This document shows, in pieces, positions 1 through 9,773 of a DNA stretch of 34,550 bases. This stretch comes from Bryobacterales bacterium (lineage in GTDB: Bacteria > Acidobacteriota > Terriglobia > Bryobacterales > Bryobacteraceae). Each line of letters begins with the position of its first letter. The stretch's first letter is position 1. Location: positions 1-34,550 of the forward strand of contig JAEUQG010000286.1 of assembly GCA_016789755.1 (NCBI GenBank), given 5' to 3'. The notes beneath the pieces were generated by a model, which was not told the DNA's origin, ran no database searches, and worked only from the letters and a program-made list of their open reading frames with translations. Position numbers and translations under genes: made by a program.

Positions 1-130
1 GAATGGCCTCCGCCAGCGATTGCAATTGCCCAGCCGCATGATCGAATTCGCCCAGCCACCCCTGCCCGAAACTGGCAGGTTGTGCCCACGCCGCGGCGGA
101 AACCAACAGAAGCAGTATCGTCGTTCGCAT
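1..130 (-). CDS. DinB-like secreted protein, N-terminal fragment
   Basis: This is the first 43 codons of a minus-strand gene that runs off the left edge. It starts at an ATG at 130 and encodes a clear signal peptide (MRTTILLLLVSAAAWAQ) followed by a mature segment containing WLGEFDHAAGQLQSLAEAI. From general knowledge, that pattern, with a helix carrying F/W, H and then LAEAM/I, is typical of acidobacterial DinB/YfiT-like four-helix proteins, which bind a metal through three histidines. The single His in view would fit the first ligand. The fragment is too short to prove the family; the signal peptide is firm and the DinB assignment is inference. Codons end mainly in G or C. It is divergent from the permease gene that starts at 213. 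Confidence 0.55.
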   Translation of the reverse strand, partial: MRTTILLLLVSAAAWAQPASFGQGWLGEFDHAAGQLQSLAEAI

Positions 131-212
131 TGCCCCATTGTCGCAGAGCCCCCGTCCCAACAGAATTCGCCACCCTATGTAAGAATCCCCCCTCCATTCC
201 CGTCTTCCCGAT

Positions 213-2582
213 ATGCCCTCCCGGCTCGATTTCAAACTCGGCGTCCGCATGCTCCTCAAACACCCCGGCCTCACCCTCGCCGGCGGAGCGGGCATTGCCG
301 TCGCCGTCGCCATCGCCGTCGGCGCTTTCAGCGCCATCCACGGCAGCTTCCTCTCCAATCTCCCCCTGCATGAGGGTCACCGCGTCGTCTCTCTCGAACT
401 CTGGGACACCGCCCAATTCGCTCCCCAACCCCGCCTCCATCACGACTACCTCCGCTGGCGCACTGAGCTCACCTCCCTCCAACAACTCAGCGCCTTCCGC
501 GACCTCACCGCCAACCTCATCCTCCCCGCCACCCAACCCGAAACCATCCGCGTCGCCGCCATCACCGCCTCCGCATTCCCCCTCGCTCGCGTCGCTCCCC
601 TCACCGGACGCCACCTCCTCCCTTCCGACCAGCTCGATGGCGCGCCCCCCGTCATCGTAATCAGCGAATCCGTCTGGCGCAATCGCTTCGCCGCCGACCC
701 CGCCATCCTCTCCCGCATCATCCAACTCGGCGCTACTCCGCACGCCATCGTCGGAGTCATGCCCCAATCCTTCGCCTTCCCCATCAACCACCAATACTGG
801 ATCCCCCTTCGCCTCACCCCTGCCCCTTCACCCCTTGCCGGTCCAGCCATCCATGTCTTCGCCCGCCTTACCCCGGACGCTACCCTCTCCTCCGCCCAAT
901 CCGAACTCACCGCCGCCTTCCGCCGCGCCGCCCACGCAAACCCGCACGCCTACGCCCACCTCCAGCCCAGACTCCTCCCCTACACCCACCCCTTCACCGG
1001 CATCCACGAAGCAAGCGACTTCACCTCCCTCCTCGCCATGCAAGCCATCCTCGTCACGCTGCTCGTGCTCGTCTGCCTTAACGTCGCCATTCTCGTCTAC
1101 ACCCGCACCGCCATGCGCCACGCCGAAATCTCCCTCCGCACCGCGTTAGGAGCCGGCCGCGCCCGCATCGTCGCCCAACTCTTCATCGAATCCCTCGTCA
1201 TGTCCCTCGCCGCCACCCTCGCCGGAATCGTCATCGCCGTCGCCGCCTTCCACCGGATCAAGGCCGCCACCATCCACCTCCACGCCGATCTCCCCTTCTG
1301 GATCTCCTTCCGCCTCCACCCCCAATCCATCCTCTACGCCGCAGCCCTCAGCGTGTTCGCCGCCGCCATCGTCGGCATCATCCCCGCCCTGCGAGCCACC
1401 CGCCGCGAAGTGCTCCACAACCTCCGCATCATCGGAGCCGGCGGCTCCGGCATGCGCCTCGGCCGTACCTGGACCGTCCTCATCGTCGCCCAGGTCGCCT
1501 TCGCCGTCGCCCTCCTGCCCCCTGCCGTCGCCAACTCCTGGAAGGAATCGCGCGACAGCCTCGCTCCCATCGGCTTCGACGCCCACCGCTTCCTCACCGC
1601 CCAACTCGGACTCGACAACGCCGCCCCCGGCCGCTTCGCCACTCTCCAAACCGAACTCCTCCGCCGCCTCGCCGCCGATCCCCGCGTCGCCGCCGTCTCC
1701 TTCGCCCTCACCGATCCCGGCAACGAACCCGGCGCCCGCATCGAAATCCCGACCCCGCAACACACCGAACTCCACAGCGTCCGCTCCACCCGCGTCGGCG
1801 CAAGCTTCTTCCAAGCCTTCCAGCTCCCCATCCTCGCCGGCCGCACCTTCGATCTCGAATCCGTCCTCGTCAACCAGTCTCTCGCCAATACGCTCTTCCA
1901 AGGCAATGCCCTCGGCCGCCGCTTCCGCTATGCCAACGAACCCGCCCGCTCCTACGAAATCACCGGCATTGTGCCCGATTTCCCCACCGGCGTCAGCCAA
2001 AACATCCGCGACACTCCGCTCAAGATCTACCACGCCACCTCCCCCGGCGAAATCCAACCCTCCACCCTCGCCATCCACCTCCGCGATGGCGACGCCACCG
2101 CCTTCATCGGCCCCTTGCGCCAGATCGCCGCCGCAGTCGATCCCGAACTTCATCTCCGCACCGTCCGCCGCCTCGATGAAGCCCTCCGCAGCGAACAATG
2201 GATCAGCCGTCTCCAAGCCGCCGTCTTCCTCGGACTCACCGTCAGCGTGCTCCTCCTATCCACCATGGGAGTCTACGCGCTCATGTCCTTCACCGTCTCC
2301 CAGCGCCGCAAAGAGATCGCCATCCGCATGGCCCTCGGCGCAAGCCGCAACCGCATCCTCGCCGGCATCTTCTCCCGGGCGCTAACCCAACTCGCCGCCG
2401 GCGCCGCCCTCGGCGCAATCCTCGGCGCCGCCCTCGAACGCGCTATCACCAACTCCCTCACCGGTACTCACATCGTGCTGACAATCGCCGCCGTCATCCT
2501 CGCCGTCGGCCTTCTCGCCGCCTTCGGCCCCGCTCGCCGCACCCTCCACATCAACCCATCCCAAGCCCTCCGCGATACATAA
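213..2582 (+). CDS. MacB-like ABC transporter permease (ADOP-related, without the N-terminal cap domain)
   Basis: The 789-residue protein has two repeats of the MacB periplasmic core plus FtsX permease layout. There is an N-terminal membrane segment at about residues 20-45, a periplasmic core to about 230, an FtsX domain at about 265-395 with three membrane spans and the motif RTALGAGRARIVAQLFIES, a second periplasmic core at about 430-640, and a C-terminal FtsX domain at about 660-785 (RKEIAIRMALGASRNRIL). This duplicated form is the acidobacterial ADOP type, usually without its own ATPase gene; no ATPase lies nearby here either. It lacks the roughly 80-residue cytoplasmic helical domain that starts the second permease in this window (30726-33317), since it enters the membrane almost at once. 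The substrate is unknown. It ends 19 bases before the convergent TonB receptor gene. Synonymous sites are extremely C-rich. Confidence 0.85.
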   Translation: MPSRLDFKLGVRMLLKHPGLTLAGGAGIAVAVAIAVGAFSAIHGSFLSNLPLHEGHRVVSLELWDTAQFAPQPRLHHDYLRWRTELTSLQQLSAFRDLTANLILPATQPETIRVAAITASAFPLARVAPLTGRHLLPSDQLDGAPPVIVISESVWRNRFAADPAILSRIIQLGATPHAIVGVMPQSFAFPINHQYWIPLRLTPAPSPLAGPAIHVFARLTPDATLSSAQSELTAAFRRAAHANPHAYAHLQPRLLPYTHPFTGIHEASDFTSLLAMQAILVTLLVLVCLNVAILVYTRTAMRHAEISLRTALGAGRARIVAQLFIESLVMSLAATLAGIVIAVAAFHRIKAATIHLHADLPFWISFRLHPQSILYAAALSVFAAAIVGIIPALRATRREVLHNLRIIGAGGSGMRLGRTWTVLIVAQVAFAVALLPPAVANSWKESRDSLAPIGFDAHRFLTAQLGLDNAAPGRFATLQTELLRRLAADPRVAAVSFALTDPGNEPGARIEIPTPQHTELHSVRSTRVGASFFQAFQLPILAGRTFDLESVLVNQSLANTLFQGNALGRRFRYANEPARSYEITGIVPDFPTGVSQNIRDTPLKIYHATSPGEIQPSTLAIHLRDGDATAFIGPLRQIAAAVDPELHLRTVRRLDEALRSEQWISRLQAAVFLGLTVSVLLLSTMGVYALMSFTVSQRRKEIAIRMALGASRNRILAGIFSRALTQLAAGAALGAILGAALERAITNSLTGTHIVLTIAAVILAVGLLAAFGPARRTLHINPSQALRDT

Positions 2583-2601
2583 CCCGCCCCCGGCCACCGC
2601 A

Positions 2602-5600
2602 TCAAAAAGTCAGCCGCAACGCCAACTGCACCCGCCTCGGCGCACGAGCATCCGTAATCTCCCCCATCCGCGGATTCGCCTGCCGCCCCTGCGCGTCGAA
2701 CCGCGCGTTCGTATCCACCGCCGCCCACTGCGTCTTGTTGAAAAAGTTATAAAATTCTCCGCGAAACTGCAGCCGTACCCGTTCCTTCACCGGAAAATTC
2801 TTGAAAAACGATACATCCCAGTTATTCACCCCAGGCCCTCGTATGACCGTCTTCGCCGCATTCCCGAACGTCCCCACCGCCGGAGCCCGAAACGCATCCG
2901 TGTTGAAATACCGCGAAAACGTCCGCTCCCCCTTCGCCAGCACCGGATTCGCCACCACCACCGTCCTCGCTCCATCCGTCGGCGACCCCGTAATATCCAC
3001 CGCGTTGATGAACCCCAGCCCCACCCCCAGCGGATCCCCCGACACAAACCGCGCGATCCCCGACACCTGCCACCCATCCACCGTCTGACGCACAAAGGCG
3101 TTCTTCGATCCACGGCTCAACTTCGGCACATCCCACGTCCAATTCACCACCAGATTGTGCGTCCGGTCAAACCCCGCCAGCCCGTAATTCCACACCTTCG
3201 GATCGATCAGCGTGCTCACCCCCGCCGTGTTCGTATCGCTGTAGTTCATCGCCTTCGACCACGTCCACGAGCCTCCGAACTGCAAGCCTCTCGTAAACCG
3301 CCGGTTCGCCGTCGTCTGCAGCGAATGATAACTGGAGTTCCCCACAAACTCATACAGATTAATATCGTTGTACCCCACATAAGGCCTCAAAAACGCCGGC
3401 GACAGCGGACCCGCCGCCAGCGTCGTATCCCGGCTCGACGCCAGAAAATTCGTCCCGAACGGAATCGCATTCAAATTCCGCATCTGGCTCAACCTCCGCC
3501 CGAACGCCCCTACGTAGCTCATATCCACTACCGTCCCAAACCCGATGTCCTGTTGTATTCCAACATTGGCGTTATACGTCCGCGCCATCGGCCACGGCCG
3601 CAGAAACCCGCCCGAAGCCGCCGGAAACTCCACCCCCCTCGACTGCGGCAGCGTATCGAACGTGCCGTAATAAATCACCGGATCCGAACGCAGCGGAGGA
3701 TTCCGCCAAATCCCGTATCCCCGGTTGCCTTGCTCCCTGCCCTCGAAGAACACGCCGCCGCCCATCCGTACCGCCGTCTTCCCCTTCCCGAACGGATCCC
3801 ACGCCAGCCCCATCCGCGGCGCAACCTTTATCCCCGAATTATCCCGTAAACCGCCCGGATAACCCGGCGTATCCCGCACCACCACCGTCCCGTTCAACGG
3901 GTTCCCAATCCCCGCCGCCATCGCCCCAATCGCCGCCGCCGGCAGGATCTGCCCCGTCCCCGGATGCCTCCCCACTCGCGTGTTCCCCTGCCGGAACGGT
4001 TCAATCAGCTTCGGAGCCTGCGCCGCATCCCAAAGATCCGGCAGAAACGCCGCCTCCGCCCGGTACACGCTGCGATACGGCTGCGCCCACGTAAACCGCA
4101 CCCCCGCATCCACCGTCAGCCGCGAAAATACCTTCCAATTGTCCTGCGCAAACCACTCCAGCAGATTCGACCGGCTCGACTCCGAAGGCCGCGTCGTCGA
4201 CTCCGTATACGACGCGAAATTCCCCAACAACGCCGTCGCATACGGATGATTCGTATCCAGCGGATTGTTCACATTCCGCCCAAAATTGAACTCCCCGTTG
4301 TAATTCCCATCTTCACCCTCCGTATTGTGAGCCTTTTCCGCCCAGAAGCCGAACTTCAGCGTGTGCGCCCCCTGCGACCGCGTCAGCAGCGTGCTCAGCG
4401 TGTACAACGTATCCGTCCCACGCAGCGGAAACCGGTTCTCCACCGTTGGATTCGCCGGCTGCGACAATCCCCCGAAACTCGCCCGCGGCGCCAGGTTCAG
4501 CGGATTGTTCCCCGGATAAAACTGCGGCACATTGAAATTCGCCGTCGCCCGCGTCACCCGGTTGATCGCCGCCTCCGGAGCCGTCGCGTTCTCCGTCCCC
4601 CGGTTCACCCCCGTCGAAAACTCCAGCACATCCCGCGGACTCAAGATCCGGGTCAGCGAAATCAACCCCGTCTTGGCCGTATTCAAATAGGTGCTCGGAA
4701 TCCAGCCCCAGTTCGCATTCCCACCCGGCACCGCGAATCCCCGCACGTCTTCCCACCACTGGTTGTACCGGAAGTACATCGTCGTCTTCGCATTCGCCGC
4801 GTAATCCGCCCGCAACAACTCCGTGTGCTTCGGAGCCTCCAACGCCTCCTGCACCTGGTAGTTGTACCGCCGTGAACTCAACCCCACATCGAAAAAATTC
4901 GGCTCCGGCAGCAGATTCAAATAATTCCGCCCGTTGGCATTAATCCGCGACGCCGGCACGATATTCCCCGCAAACGCCGCCCCAGCCAGCGGATCGCGAA
5001 CCACGATCAGCGCCCCGTTCGTATCCCGCGAATCCGAAAAATCGCCCCGCCGCTCGGCAATCGTCGGCGTCGTCACCTGCCGGATCGGTTGCGGCCGCTG
5101 CTCCCGCAGAAACTCCTGCGACCAGAAGAAGAACACCTTGTCCCGATTCGTGTTGAACTTCCCTGGCACATACACCGGCCCGCCCAAATTGTACCCGGCG
5201 GTCGTGTAGCGGTAGCGAGCCTCCGGCACCCCGTTCCGATTGTTGAAAAAGCTGTTCGCATTGAACATCTCGTGCCGCTTGTACCAATACGCATTCCCGT
5301 GAAACTGCTGCGTCCCCGACTTCGTCACCGCCTGCACGCTCGCCCCCGGCTTGCGCCCGAACTCCGCCTGAAAGCTCGACACCAGAATCTTCACCTCGCT
5401 TACCGCATCCATCGTGATGAAGCTGGTGACGCTGAAGGCATTCCCCAAATCGTTCGTCGGCACCCCGTCGATCGTGATGTTGTTCCCCGTGTTCCGTCCG
5501 CCCTGCACATTCAGCAGGCTATTCGCCCCGAACCCGACCGTCTCCCCGCGCGGACTCGCCACCACGCCCGGCAGCAGCGAAACCAGCGACGAAAAGTCCC

Positions 5601-6042
5601 GGTTAATCACCGACAAATTCGTCATCTGCGTCGCGGTCAGAATCCCGCTCCGTTCGCTCGACGCCGTCTGCACCGCCGCCCCGCGCGCCGTCACTGAGAT
5701 CGTCTCCGTCAGCGCTCCCACTTCCAACACCAGCTCCCCCACCGGCAACCGTTCGTTCGCCGGCAGATTCACTTCCTTCTTCTCGTATTTCTTGAATCCC
5801 TGCTTCTCCACCGTGATCGTGTAAACACCGGGAGGCAGCGCCGGCGCCACAAACCCGCCCGCCGCATCCGTCACCACCGTGCGCGCCGCGCCCGTGGCCT
5901 GATTCACCGCCCGCACCTCCACCCCCGGCATCACGCTCCCGCTCGAATCCGCAACCGAGCCCACAATCGAGCCCGTAACCGTCTGCCCCCAACCCACGGA
6001 AGCAATCAAGAGAAAAGAAAGGAAAGATAACATTGAGCGCAT
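2602..6042 (-). CDS. TonB-dependent receptor with carboxypeptidase-regulatory domain (Oar-like)
   Basis: The 1146-residue outer-membrane protein has a signal peptide (MRSMLSFLSFLLIASVGWGQ), then a carboxypeptidase-regulatory beta-sandwich at about residues 24-105 (SIVGSVADSSGSVMPGVEV, then FVAPALPPGVYTITVEKQGF). A plug domain follows at about 110-240 with the repeated plug features LSVINRDFSSLVSLLPGV and GRNTGNNITIDGVPTND. The remainder is a long beta-barrel ending in the aromatic-terminal strand VQLALRLTF. This is the Oar-like class that is greatly expanded in Acidobacteriota and is thought to import or bind large organic ligands; the ligand here is unknown. No partner such as SusD is present. 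A TAGAAT -10-like hexamer lies at 6067-6072 on this strand, and the ribosome-binding site is weak. The gene is separated from ndk upstream by a strong terminator. Confidence 0.93.
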   Translation of the reverse strand: MRSMLSFLSFLLIASVGWGQTVTGSIVGSVADSSGSVMPGVEVRAVNQATGAARTVVTDAAGGFVAPALPPGVYTITVEKQGFKKYEKKEVNLPANERLPVGELVLEVGALTETISVTARGAAVQTASSERSGILTATQMTNLSVINRDFSSLVSLLPGVVASPRGETVGFGANSLLNVQGGRNTGNNITIDGVPTNDLGNAFSVTSFITMDAVSEVKILVSSFQAEFGRKPGASVQAVTKSGTQQFHGNAYWYKRHEMFNANSFFNNRNGVPEARYRYTTAGYNLGGPVYVPGKFNTNRDKVFFFWSQEFLREQRPQPIRQVTTPTIAERRGDFSDSRDTNGALIVVRDPLAGAAFAGNIVPASRINANGRNYLNLLPEPNFFDVGLSSRRYNYQVQEALEAPKHTELLRADYAANAKTTMYFRYNQWWEDVRGFAVPGGNANWGWIPSTYLNTAKTGLISLTRILSPRDVLEFSTGVNRGTENATAPEAAINRVTRATANFNVPQFYPGNNPLNLAPRASFGGLSQPANPTVENRFPLRGTDTLYTLSTLLTRSQGAHTLKFGFWAEKAHNTEGEDGNYNGEFNFGRNVNNPLDTNHPYATALLGNFASYTESTTRPSESSRSNLLEWFAQDNWKVFSRLTVDAGVRFTWAQPYRSVYRAEAAFLPDLWDAAQAPKLIEPFRQGNTRVGRHPGTGQILPAAAIGAMAAGIGNPLNGTVVVRDTPGYPGGLRDNSGIKVAPRMGLAWDPFGKGKTAVRMGGGVFFEGREQGNRGYGIWRNPPLRSDPVIYYGTFDTLPQSRGVEFPAASGGFLRPWPMARTYNANVGIQQDIGFGTVVDMSYVGAFGRRLSQMRNLNAIPFGTNFLASSRDTTLAAGPLSPAFLRPYVGYNDINLYEFVGNSSYHSLQTTANRRFTRGLQFGGSWTWSKAMNYSDTNTAGVSTLIDPKVWNYGLAGFDRTHNLVVNWTWDVPKLSRGSKNAFVRQTVDGWQVSGIARFVSGDPLGVGLGFINAVDITGSPTDGARTVVVANPVLAKGERTFSRYFNTDAFRAPAVGTFGNAAKTVIRGPGVNNWDVSFFKNFPVKERVRLQFRGEFYNFFNKTQWAAVDTNARFDAQGRQANPRMGEITDARAPRRVQLALRLTF

Positions 6043-6124
6043 AGTGAGACCCCGTTTGCGCCTCCCATTCTATGCAAAATCGCCACCACTCACCACTCGC
6101 TCCACGCCGCGCCAGATCCCCAGT

Positions 6125-6162
6125 AAACACAAACGCGCGCAGACCACTCTGGCCCGCGCGCG
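6125..6162 (-). terminator. Rho-independent terminator after ndk
   Basis: Read on the minus strand, CGCGCGC pairs with GCGCGCG around an inner stem GGCCA-GAG-TGGTC (one G-T pair), followed by TTTGTGTTT. The hairpin spans 6134-6162. It lies 25 bases past the ndk stop codon and before the TonB receptor gene, so it should end the sucC-sucD-ndk transcript. Confidence 0.8.
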
Positions 6163-6186
6163 CGAAATGCAAAACTCAAACAATCC

Positions 6187-6600
6187 CTACCTTAGTTCAT
6201 ACCCCCGGAAAAAATACCCCAGCTCAAACGCCGCCGTCTCCGCCGCATCCGATCCATGCGTCGCGTTCCGCTCGATATTCGTCCCGAACTTCTTCCGGAT
6301 CGTCCCTTCCGCCGCCTTCTCCGGATTCGTCGCGCCCATCAGATCGCGCCACGCCTTCACCGCGTCCGGAGCCTCCAGCGCCATCAACACCACCGGACCT
6401 TCCGTCATGAAATCCAGCAGCCCGTTGAAAAACGGCCGTTCCTTGTGCACCGCATAAAACCCGGCCGCCTGCTCCCGGCTCAGCCGCGTCATCCGCAGCG
6501 CCACAATCTTGAACCCCGCCTTCTCAATCTCATGCAGAATCGCGCCGGCATTCCCCGCGGCAACCGCGTCGGGCTTCACTATCGCAAAAGTACGTTCCAT
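6187..6600 (-). CDS. ndk: Nucleoside diphosphate kinase
   Basis: The 137-residue protein has the normal length for bacterial Ndk and transfers the gamma-phosphate from ATP to other NDPs through a phosphohistidine. The active-site histidine is His115 in RNATHGSDA. Other family hallmarks are the N-terminal ERTFAIVKPDAV, with the conserved KPD lysine, and the MTEGPVVLMAL segment. The usual HGSDS is HGSDA here, a common variant. It is the last gene of an operon with sucC and sucD: the sucD stop is six bases upstream of its ATG. The link makes sense because succinyl-CoA ligase makes ATP or GTP and Ndk equilibrates the pools. A strong hairpin terminator follows. Confidence 0.97.
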   Translation of the reverse strand: MERTFAIVKPDAVAAGNAGAILHEIEKAGFKIVALRMTRLSREQAAGFYAVHKERPFFNGLLDFMTEGPVVLMALEAPDAVKAWRDLMGATNPEKAAEGTIRKKFGTNIERNATHGSDAAETAAFELGYFFRGYELR

Positions 6601-6606
6601 ATTTCC

Positions 6607-7479
6607 TTACAGCCCCAATCTCATCTTCACTTTTTCCCCAATGTCCGCCGGAGTCGCGCACACCGTAATCCCCGCATCCTCCATCGCCGCCATCTTGTCC
6701 GACGCCTTCCCGCTCGATCCGGAAATAATTGCCCCGGCATGCCCCATCCGCCGTCCCGGAGGCGCCGTCTGACCGGCAATAAATCCAACCACCGGCTTCT
6801 TCACATGCGCTTTGATGTATGCCGCCGCTTTCTCTTCCGCGTCCCCGCCGATCTCCCCGATCATTACGATCGCATGCGTATCCGGGTCTTCATTGAACAA
6901 CCGCACCGCATCCGTGTGGTTCGTCCCGATAATCGGATCCCCACCGATCCCGATGCAAGTCGATTGCCCCAGACCCAGCTTCGTCAACTGGCCCACGGCC
7001 TCGTACGTCAGCGTCCCCGAGCGCGATACAACCCCGACATTGCCCGGCTTATGAATATGTCCCGGCATAATCCCGATCTTGCACTCGCCCGGAGTAATAA
7101 TTCCAGGACAATTCGGCCCAATCAGCCGCGTCGCCCGGCCTTGCAGAAAATCCCACGCCTTCACCATGTCCAGCGCCGGAATCCCTTCCGTAATGCAAAC
7201 CACCAGCGGCAATCCCGCGTCCGCCGCTTCCATGATCGCCTCGCCCGCAAACGGCGGAGGCACGAAAATCACCGAAGCGTTGGCCCCCGTCGCCTTCACC
7301 GCCTGCTCCACCGTGTCGAACACCGGCCGGTCCAGATGCGTCGTCCCGCCCTTGCCGGGCGTCACGCCCCCGACGACATTCGTCCCGTACGCGATCGATT
7401 GCGTCGCGTGAAACGTCCCTTCTTTACCCGTGAAGCCCTGCACCAGCAGGCGCGTATTCTTATTTACCAGTACGCTCAT
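6607..7479 (-). CDS. sucD: Succinyl-CoA ligase, alpha subunit
   Basis: This 290-residue protein matches the standard length of SucD, which with SucC interconverts succinyl-CoA and succinate with substrate-level phosphorylation in the TCA cycle. The N-terminal CoA-binding Rossmann part contains [13 protein letters not shown] and [15 protein letters not shown]. The catalytic phosphohistidine is His247 in GHAGAIISG. The [19 protein letters not shown] stretch is also highly conserved. The start ATG overlaps the sucC stop as ATGA (7476-7479), which indicates translational coupling. ndk follows after six bases. Confidence 0.98.
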   Translation of the reverse strand: MSVLVNKNTRLLVQGFTGKEGTFHATQSIAYGTNVVGGVTPGKGGTTHLDRPVFDTVEQAVKATGANASVIFVPPPFAGEAIMEAADAGLPLVVCITEGIPALDMVKAWDFLQGRATRLIGPNCPGIITPGECKIGIMPGHIHKPGNVGVVSRSGTLTYEAVGQLTKLGLGQSTCIGIGGDPIIGTNHTDAVRLFNEDPDTHAIVMIGEIGGDAEEKAAAYIKAHVKKPVVGFIAGQTAPPGRRMGHAGAIISGSSGKASDKMAAMEDAGITVCATPADIGEKVKMRLGL

Positions 7480-8633
7480 TGTGCCGACCTCACCACTTTT
7501 TCCGCGGCGTCTTTCATCCCGTCCGCCACGGTGAAATTCAACCCCGACTCAGCCAGTATCCGCCGGCCTTCTTCCACGTTCGTGCCTTCCATGCGAATCA
7601 CGATCGGAACCTTCACGTTCAGATCCCGAGCCGCCGCCACCACACCCGTCGCCAGCGTGTCGCAGCGCAGAATCCCGCCGAAAATGTTGATCAGCACGGC
7701 CTTCACTCCGGCATCGGCCAGCAGAATGTGAAACGCGTTCTTTATCTGCTCCGCGTTCGCCCCGCCGCCCACATCCAGAAAATTCGCCGGAGCACCTCCG
7801 GCGTATTTAATGATGTCCATCGTCGCCATCGCCAGCCCGGCGCCGTTCACCATGCACGCAATATTCCCGTCCAGCTTGATGTAATTCAAACTGAATTTCG
7901 AGGCTTCCACTTCGAGCGGATCCTCTTCGTTAAGATCGCGCAGGTCCATCAGCGCCTTGTGCCGGTACAGCGCGTTATCGTCCAGCGTGATCTTCGCGTC
8001 CAGCGCCAGCGTCTTGCCGTCCTTCGTCAGGATAAATGGATTGATCTCCGCCAGGTTCGCGTCCAACTCGTTGTAAGCCTTCACCAGAGCCTGCATCGCC
8101 GCCACCGCGCCGTTCACCGCCGAAGCCGGCAATCCCATCCCGAACGCCAGCTTCCGCGCCTGAAATGCCGCCAGCCCCTGCCCCGGCAAAATCTGCTCCT
8201 TCAAAATCTTCTCCGGAGTCTTCGCCGCTACCTCTTCAATATCCATCCCACCCGCCGCCGACGCCATGAACACGCACCGGCCCACCGCGCGGTCCAGCAC
8301 AATGCCCAGGTACAACTCCCGGTCAATCGGCAGCGTCTCTTCAATCAGCAGCCGCTTCACCACCCGCCCCTCGGGCCCCGTCTGATGCGTCACCAGCGTC
8401 ATGCCCAGAATCTGCCGGGCGTACTGCTCCGCCTCGGCCAGGTCTCTGGCCACCTTCACCCCGCCGCCCTTGCCGCGTCCGCCCGCGTGGATCTGCGCCT
8501 TCACCACCACGCTCCCGCCGAGTTCCTTCGCCGCGCTCACGGCTTCATCCACCGTAAACGCAACCTTGCCCCTCGGCACAGGGACTCCGTATTGTGCCAA
8601 GAGCGCCTTGGCCTGATATTCATGGATTTTCAT
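7476..8633 (-). CDS. sucC: Succinyl-CoA ligase (ADP-forming), beta subunit
   Basis: The 385-residue ATP-grasp protein begins [20 protein letters not shown], the standard SucC start. It carries the glycine-rich nucleotide loop [11 protein letters not shown] near residue 52, the metal and nucleotide acidic residues in [14 protein letters not shown] and [12 protein letters not shown], and the C-terminal ligase domain with [12 protein letters not shown] and [10 protein letters not shown]. It is the first gene of sucC-sucD-ndk and overlaps sucD by four bases. The 49-base gap to the divergent trpD start carries a 14-bp dyad at 8656-8669. Length and motifs show no sign of damage. Confidence 0.98.
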   Translation of the reverse strand: MKIHEYQAKALLAQYGVPVPRGKVAFTVDEAVSAAKELGGSVVVKAQIHAGGRGKGGGVKVARDLAEAEQYARQILGMTLVTHQTGPEGRVVKRLLIEETLPIDRELYLGIVLDRAVGRCVFMASAAGGMDIEEVAAKTPEKILKEQILPGQGLAAFQARKLAFGMGLPASAVNGAVAAMQALVKAYNELDANLAEINPFILTKDGKTLALDAKITLDDNALYRHKALMDLRDLNEEDPLEVEASKFSLNYIKLDGNIACMVNGAGLAMATMDIIKYAGGAPANFLDVGGGANAEQIKNAFHILLADAGVKAVLINIFGGILRCDTLATGVVAAARDLNVKVPIVIRMEGTNVEEGRRILAESGLNFTVADGMKDAAEKVVRSAQ

Positions 8634-8655
8634 CGAGTTTGAGCCTGTGTTAGTA

Positions 8656-8669
8656 TTTCGAGGTCGAAA
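8656..8669. promoter_or_regulatory. 14-bp dyad between sucC and trpD
   Basis: TTTCGA-GG-TCGAAA is a perfect inverted repeat in the short divergent spacer. A TAGTAT hexamer at 8651-8656 could serve as a -10 for trpD. The dyad could be an operator; no matching regulator is identifiable. Confidence 0.3.
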
Positions 8670-8682
8670 CCTTCACTATAAC

Positions 8683-9699
8683 ATGCCGCTTGTCCCCTAC
8701 CTGCACCGCGTCGCCAACCGCCAGAACCTCGCCGCCGATGAGGCCACGCAGGCCATGGTCGTCATCCTCGAAGGCAAAGCCACTACCGCCCAAATCGCCG
8801 CCTTCCTCGTCGCCCTCCGCATGAAAGGTGAAACCAGCGAGGAACTTCTTGGCTTTGCCCGCGCCATGCGCTCCAAAGCCAACCCCGTCGACGTCGGCCT
8901 GACCGGCGAAACCCTCCTCGATACCTGCGGCACCGGCGGAGACGGCGGCGGCACCTTCAACATCTCCACCGTCGCCGCCTTCGTCGCCGCCGGCGCAGGC
9001 ATCCGCGTCGCCAAACACGGCAATCGCTCCCTCTCCAGCCTCTGCGGCAGCGCAGACCTCCTCGAAGAACTCGGCGTCGATATCGCCATGTCCCCCCAAC
9101 GCGCCGCCCAGGCCATCCGCGAGGCCGGCATCGGCTTCCTCTTCGCCCCCGCCATCCACCCCGCCATGAGACACGCCCAGCCCGCCCGCGCCGAAATCAA
9201 AATGCGCACCGCCTTTAACCTCTTGGGCCCCCTCACTAACCCCGCCGGCGCCAACGTCCAGGTGATCGGAGCCCCCTCCGTCCCCGCCGCCGAACTCATG
9301 GCCCACGCCCTCGCCGGACTCGGCATCTCCCGCGCCTTCATCGTTCACGGCTCCGACGGTCTCGACGAAATCACCACCACCGGACCCACCACCGTCTTCT
9401 CCATCGCCAATCGATCCGTCTCCCAACTCTCCCTCTCCCCGTCCGACTTCGGCGTCCCCCTCGCCAACCCCGCAGACCTCCGCGGCGGCGACCGCAAACG
9501 CAACGCCACCATCGCGCTCGATATCCTCTCCGGCGCCAAGGGCCCTCACCGCGATATCGTTATCGTCAATGCCGCCGCTGCCCTCGTTGTGGGGGGACTC
9601 GCTGGCGACTACCCGGGGGGAGTCCGTCTAGCCGAGGGGGCAATCGACTCAGGCGAAGCCCTCAGACGCCTCAGGCAATTGGCTGCCATGCGCCCGTAA
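8683..9699 (+). CDS. trpD: Anthranilate phosphoribosyltransferase
   Basis: This 338-residue enzyme joins anthranilate to PRPP in tryptophan synthesis. The PRPP-binding signature CGTGGDGGGTFNIST is at residues 82-96, KHGNRSLSS at 111-119, and the anthranilate-side motif with the conserved FNLLGPLTNPAG follows, as does HGSDGLDEI. The ATG at 8683 gives MPLVPYLHRVANRQNLAADEA, which fits the family N-terminus; an in-frame GTG at 8647 would add 12 unlikely residues across the promoter region. The gene stands alone, with no other trp genes in the window. It is divergent from sucC. A TAGTAT -10-like hexamer at 8651-8656 would give a leader of about 20 bases. Confidence 0.95.
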   Translation: MPLVPYLHRVANRQNLAADEATQAMVVILEGKATTAQIAAFLVALRMKGETSEELLGFARAMRSKANPVDVGLTGETLLDTCGTGGDGGGTFNISTVAAFVAAGAGIRVAKHGNRSLSSLCGSADLLEELGVDIAMSPQRAAQAIREAGIGFLFAPAIHPAMRHAQPARAEIKMRTAFNLLGPLTNPAGANVQVIGAPSVPAAELMAHALAGLGISRAFIVHGSDGLDEITTTGPTTVFSIANRSVSQLSLSPSDFGVPLANPADLRGGDRKRNATIALDILSGAKGPHRDIVIVNAAAALVVGGLAGDYPGGVRLAEGAIDSGEALRRLRQLAAMRP

Positions 9700-9773
9700 G
9701 TCAATTGTAAATAAGATACTTTCAGCGTTTCCCCTAAACTCCGTAGGTCTTCTTGCCGATATGACGCAAGAGG

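Noticed and set aside
6256..7731. 491-codon + strand open frame opposite ndk and sucD
   Set aside because: It is antisense to well-supported core genes, is Arg/His/Pro-rich and has no domain; it is produced by GC-rich codon use.
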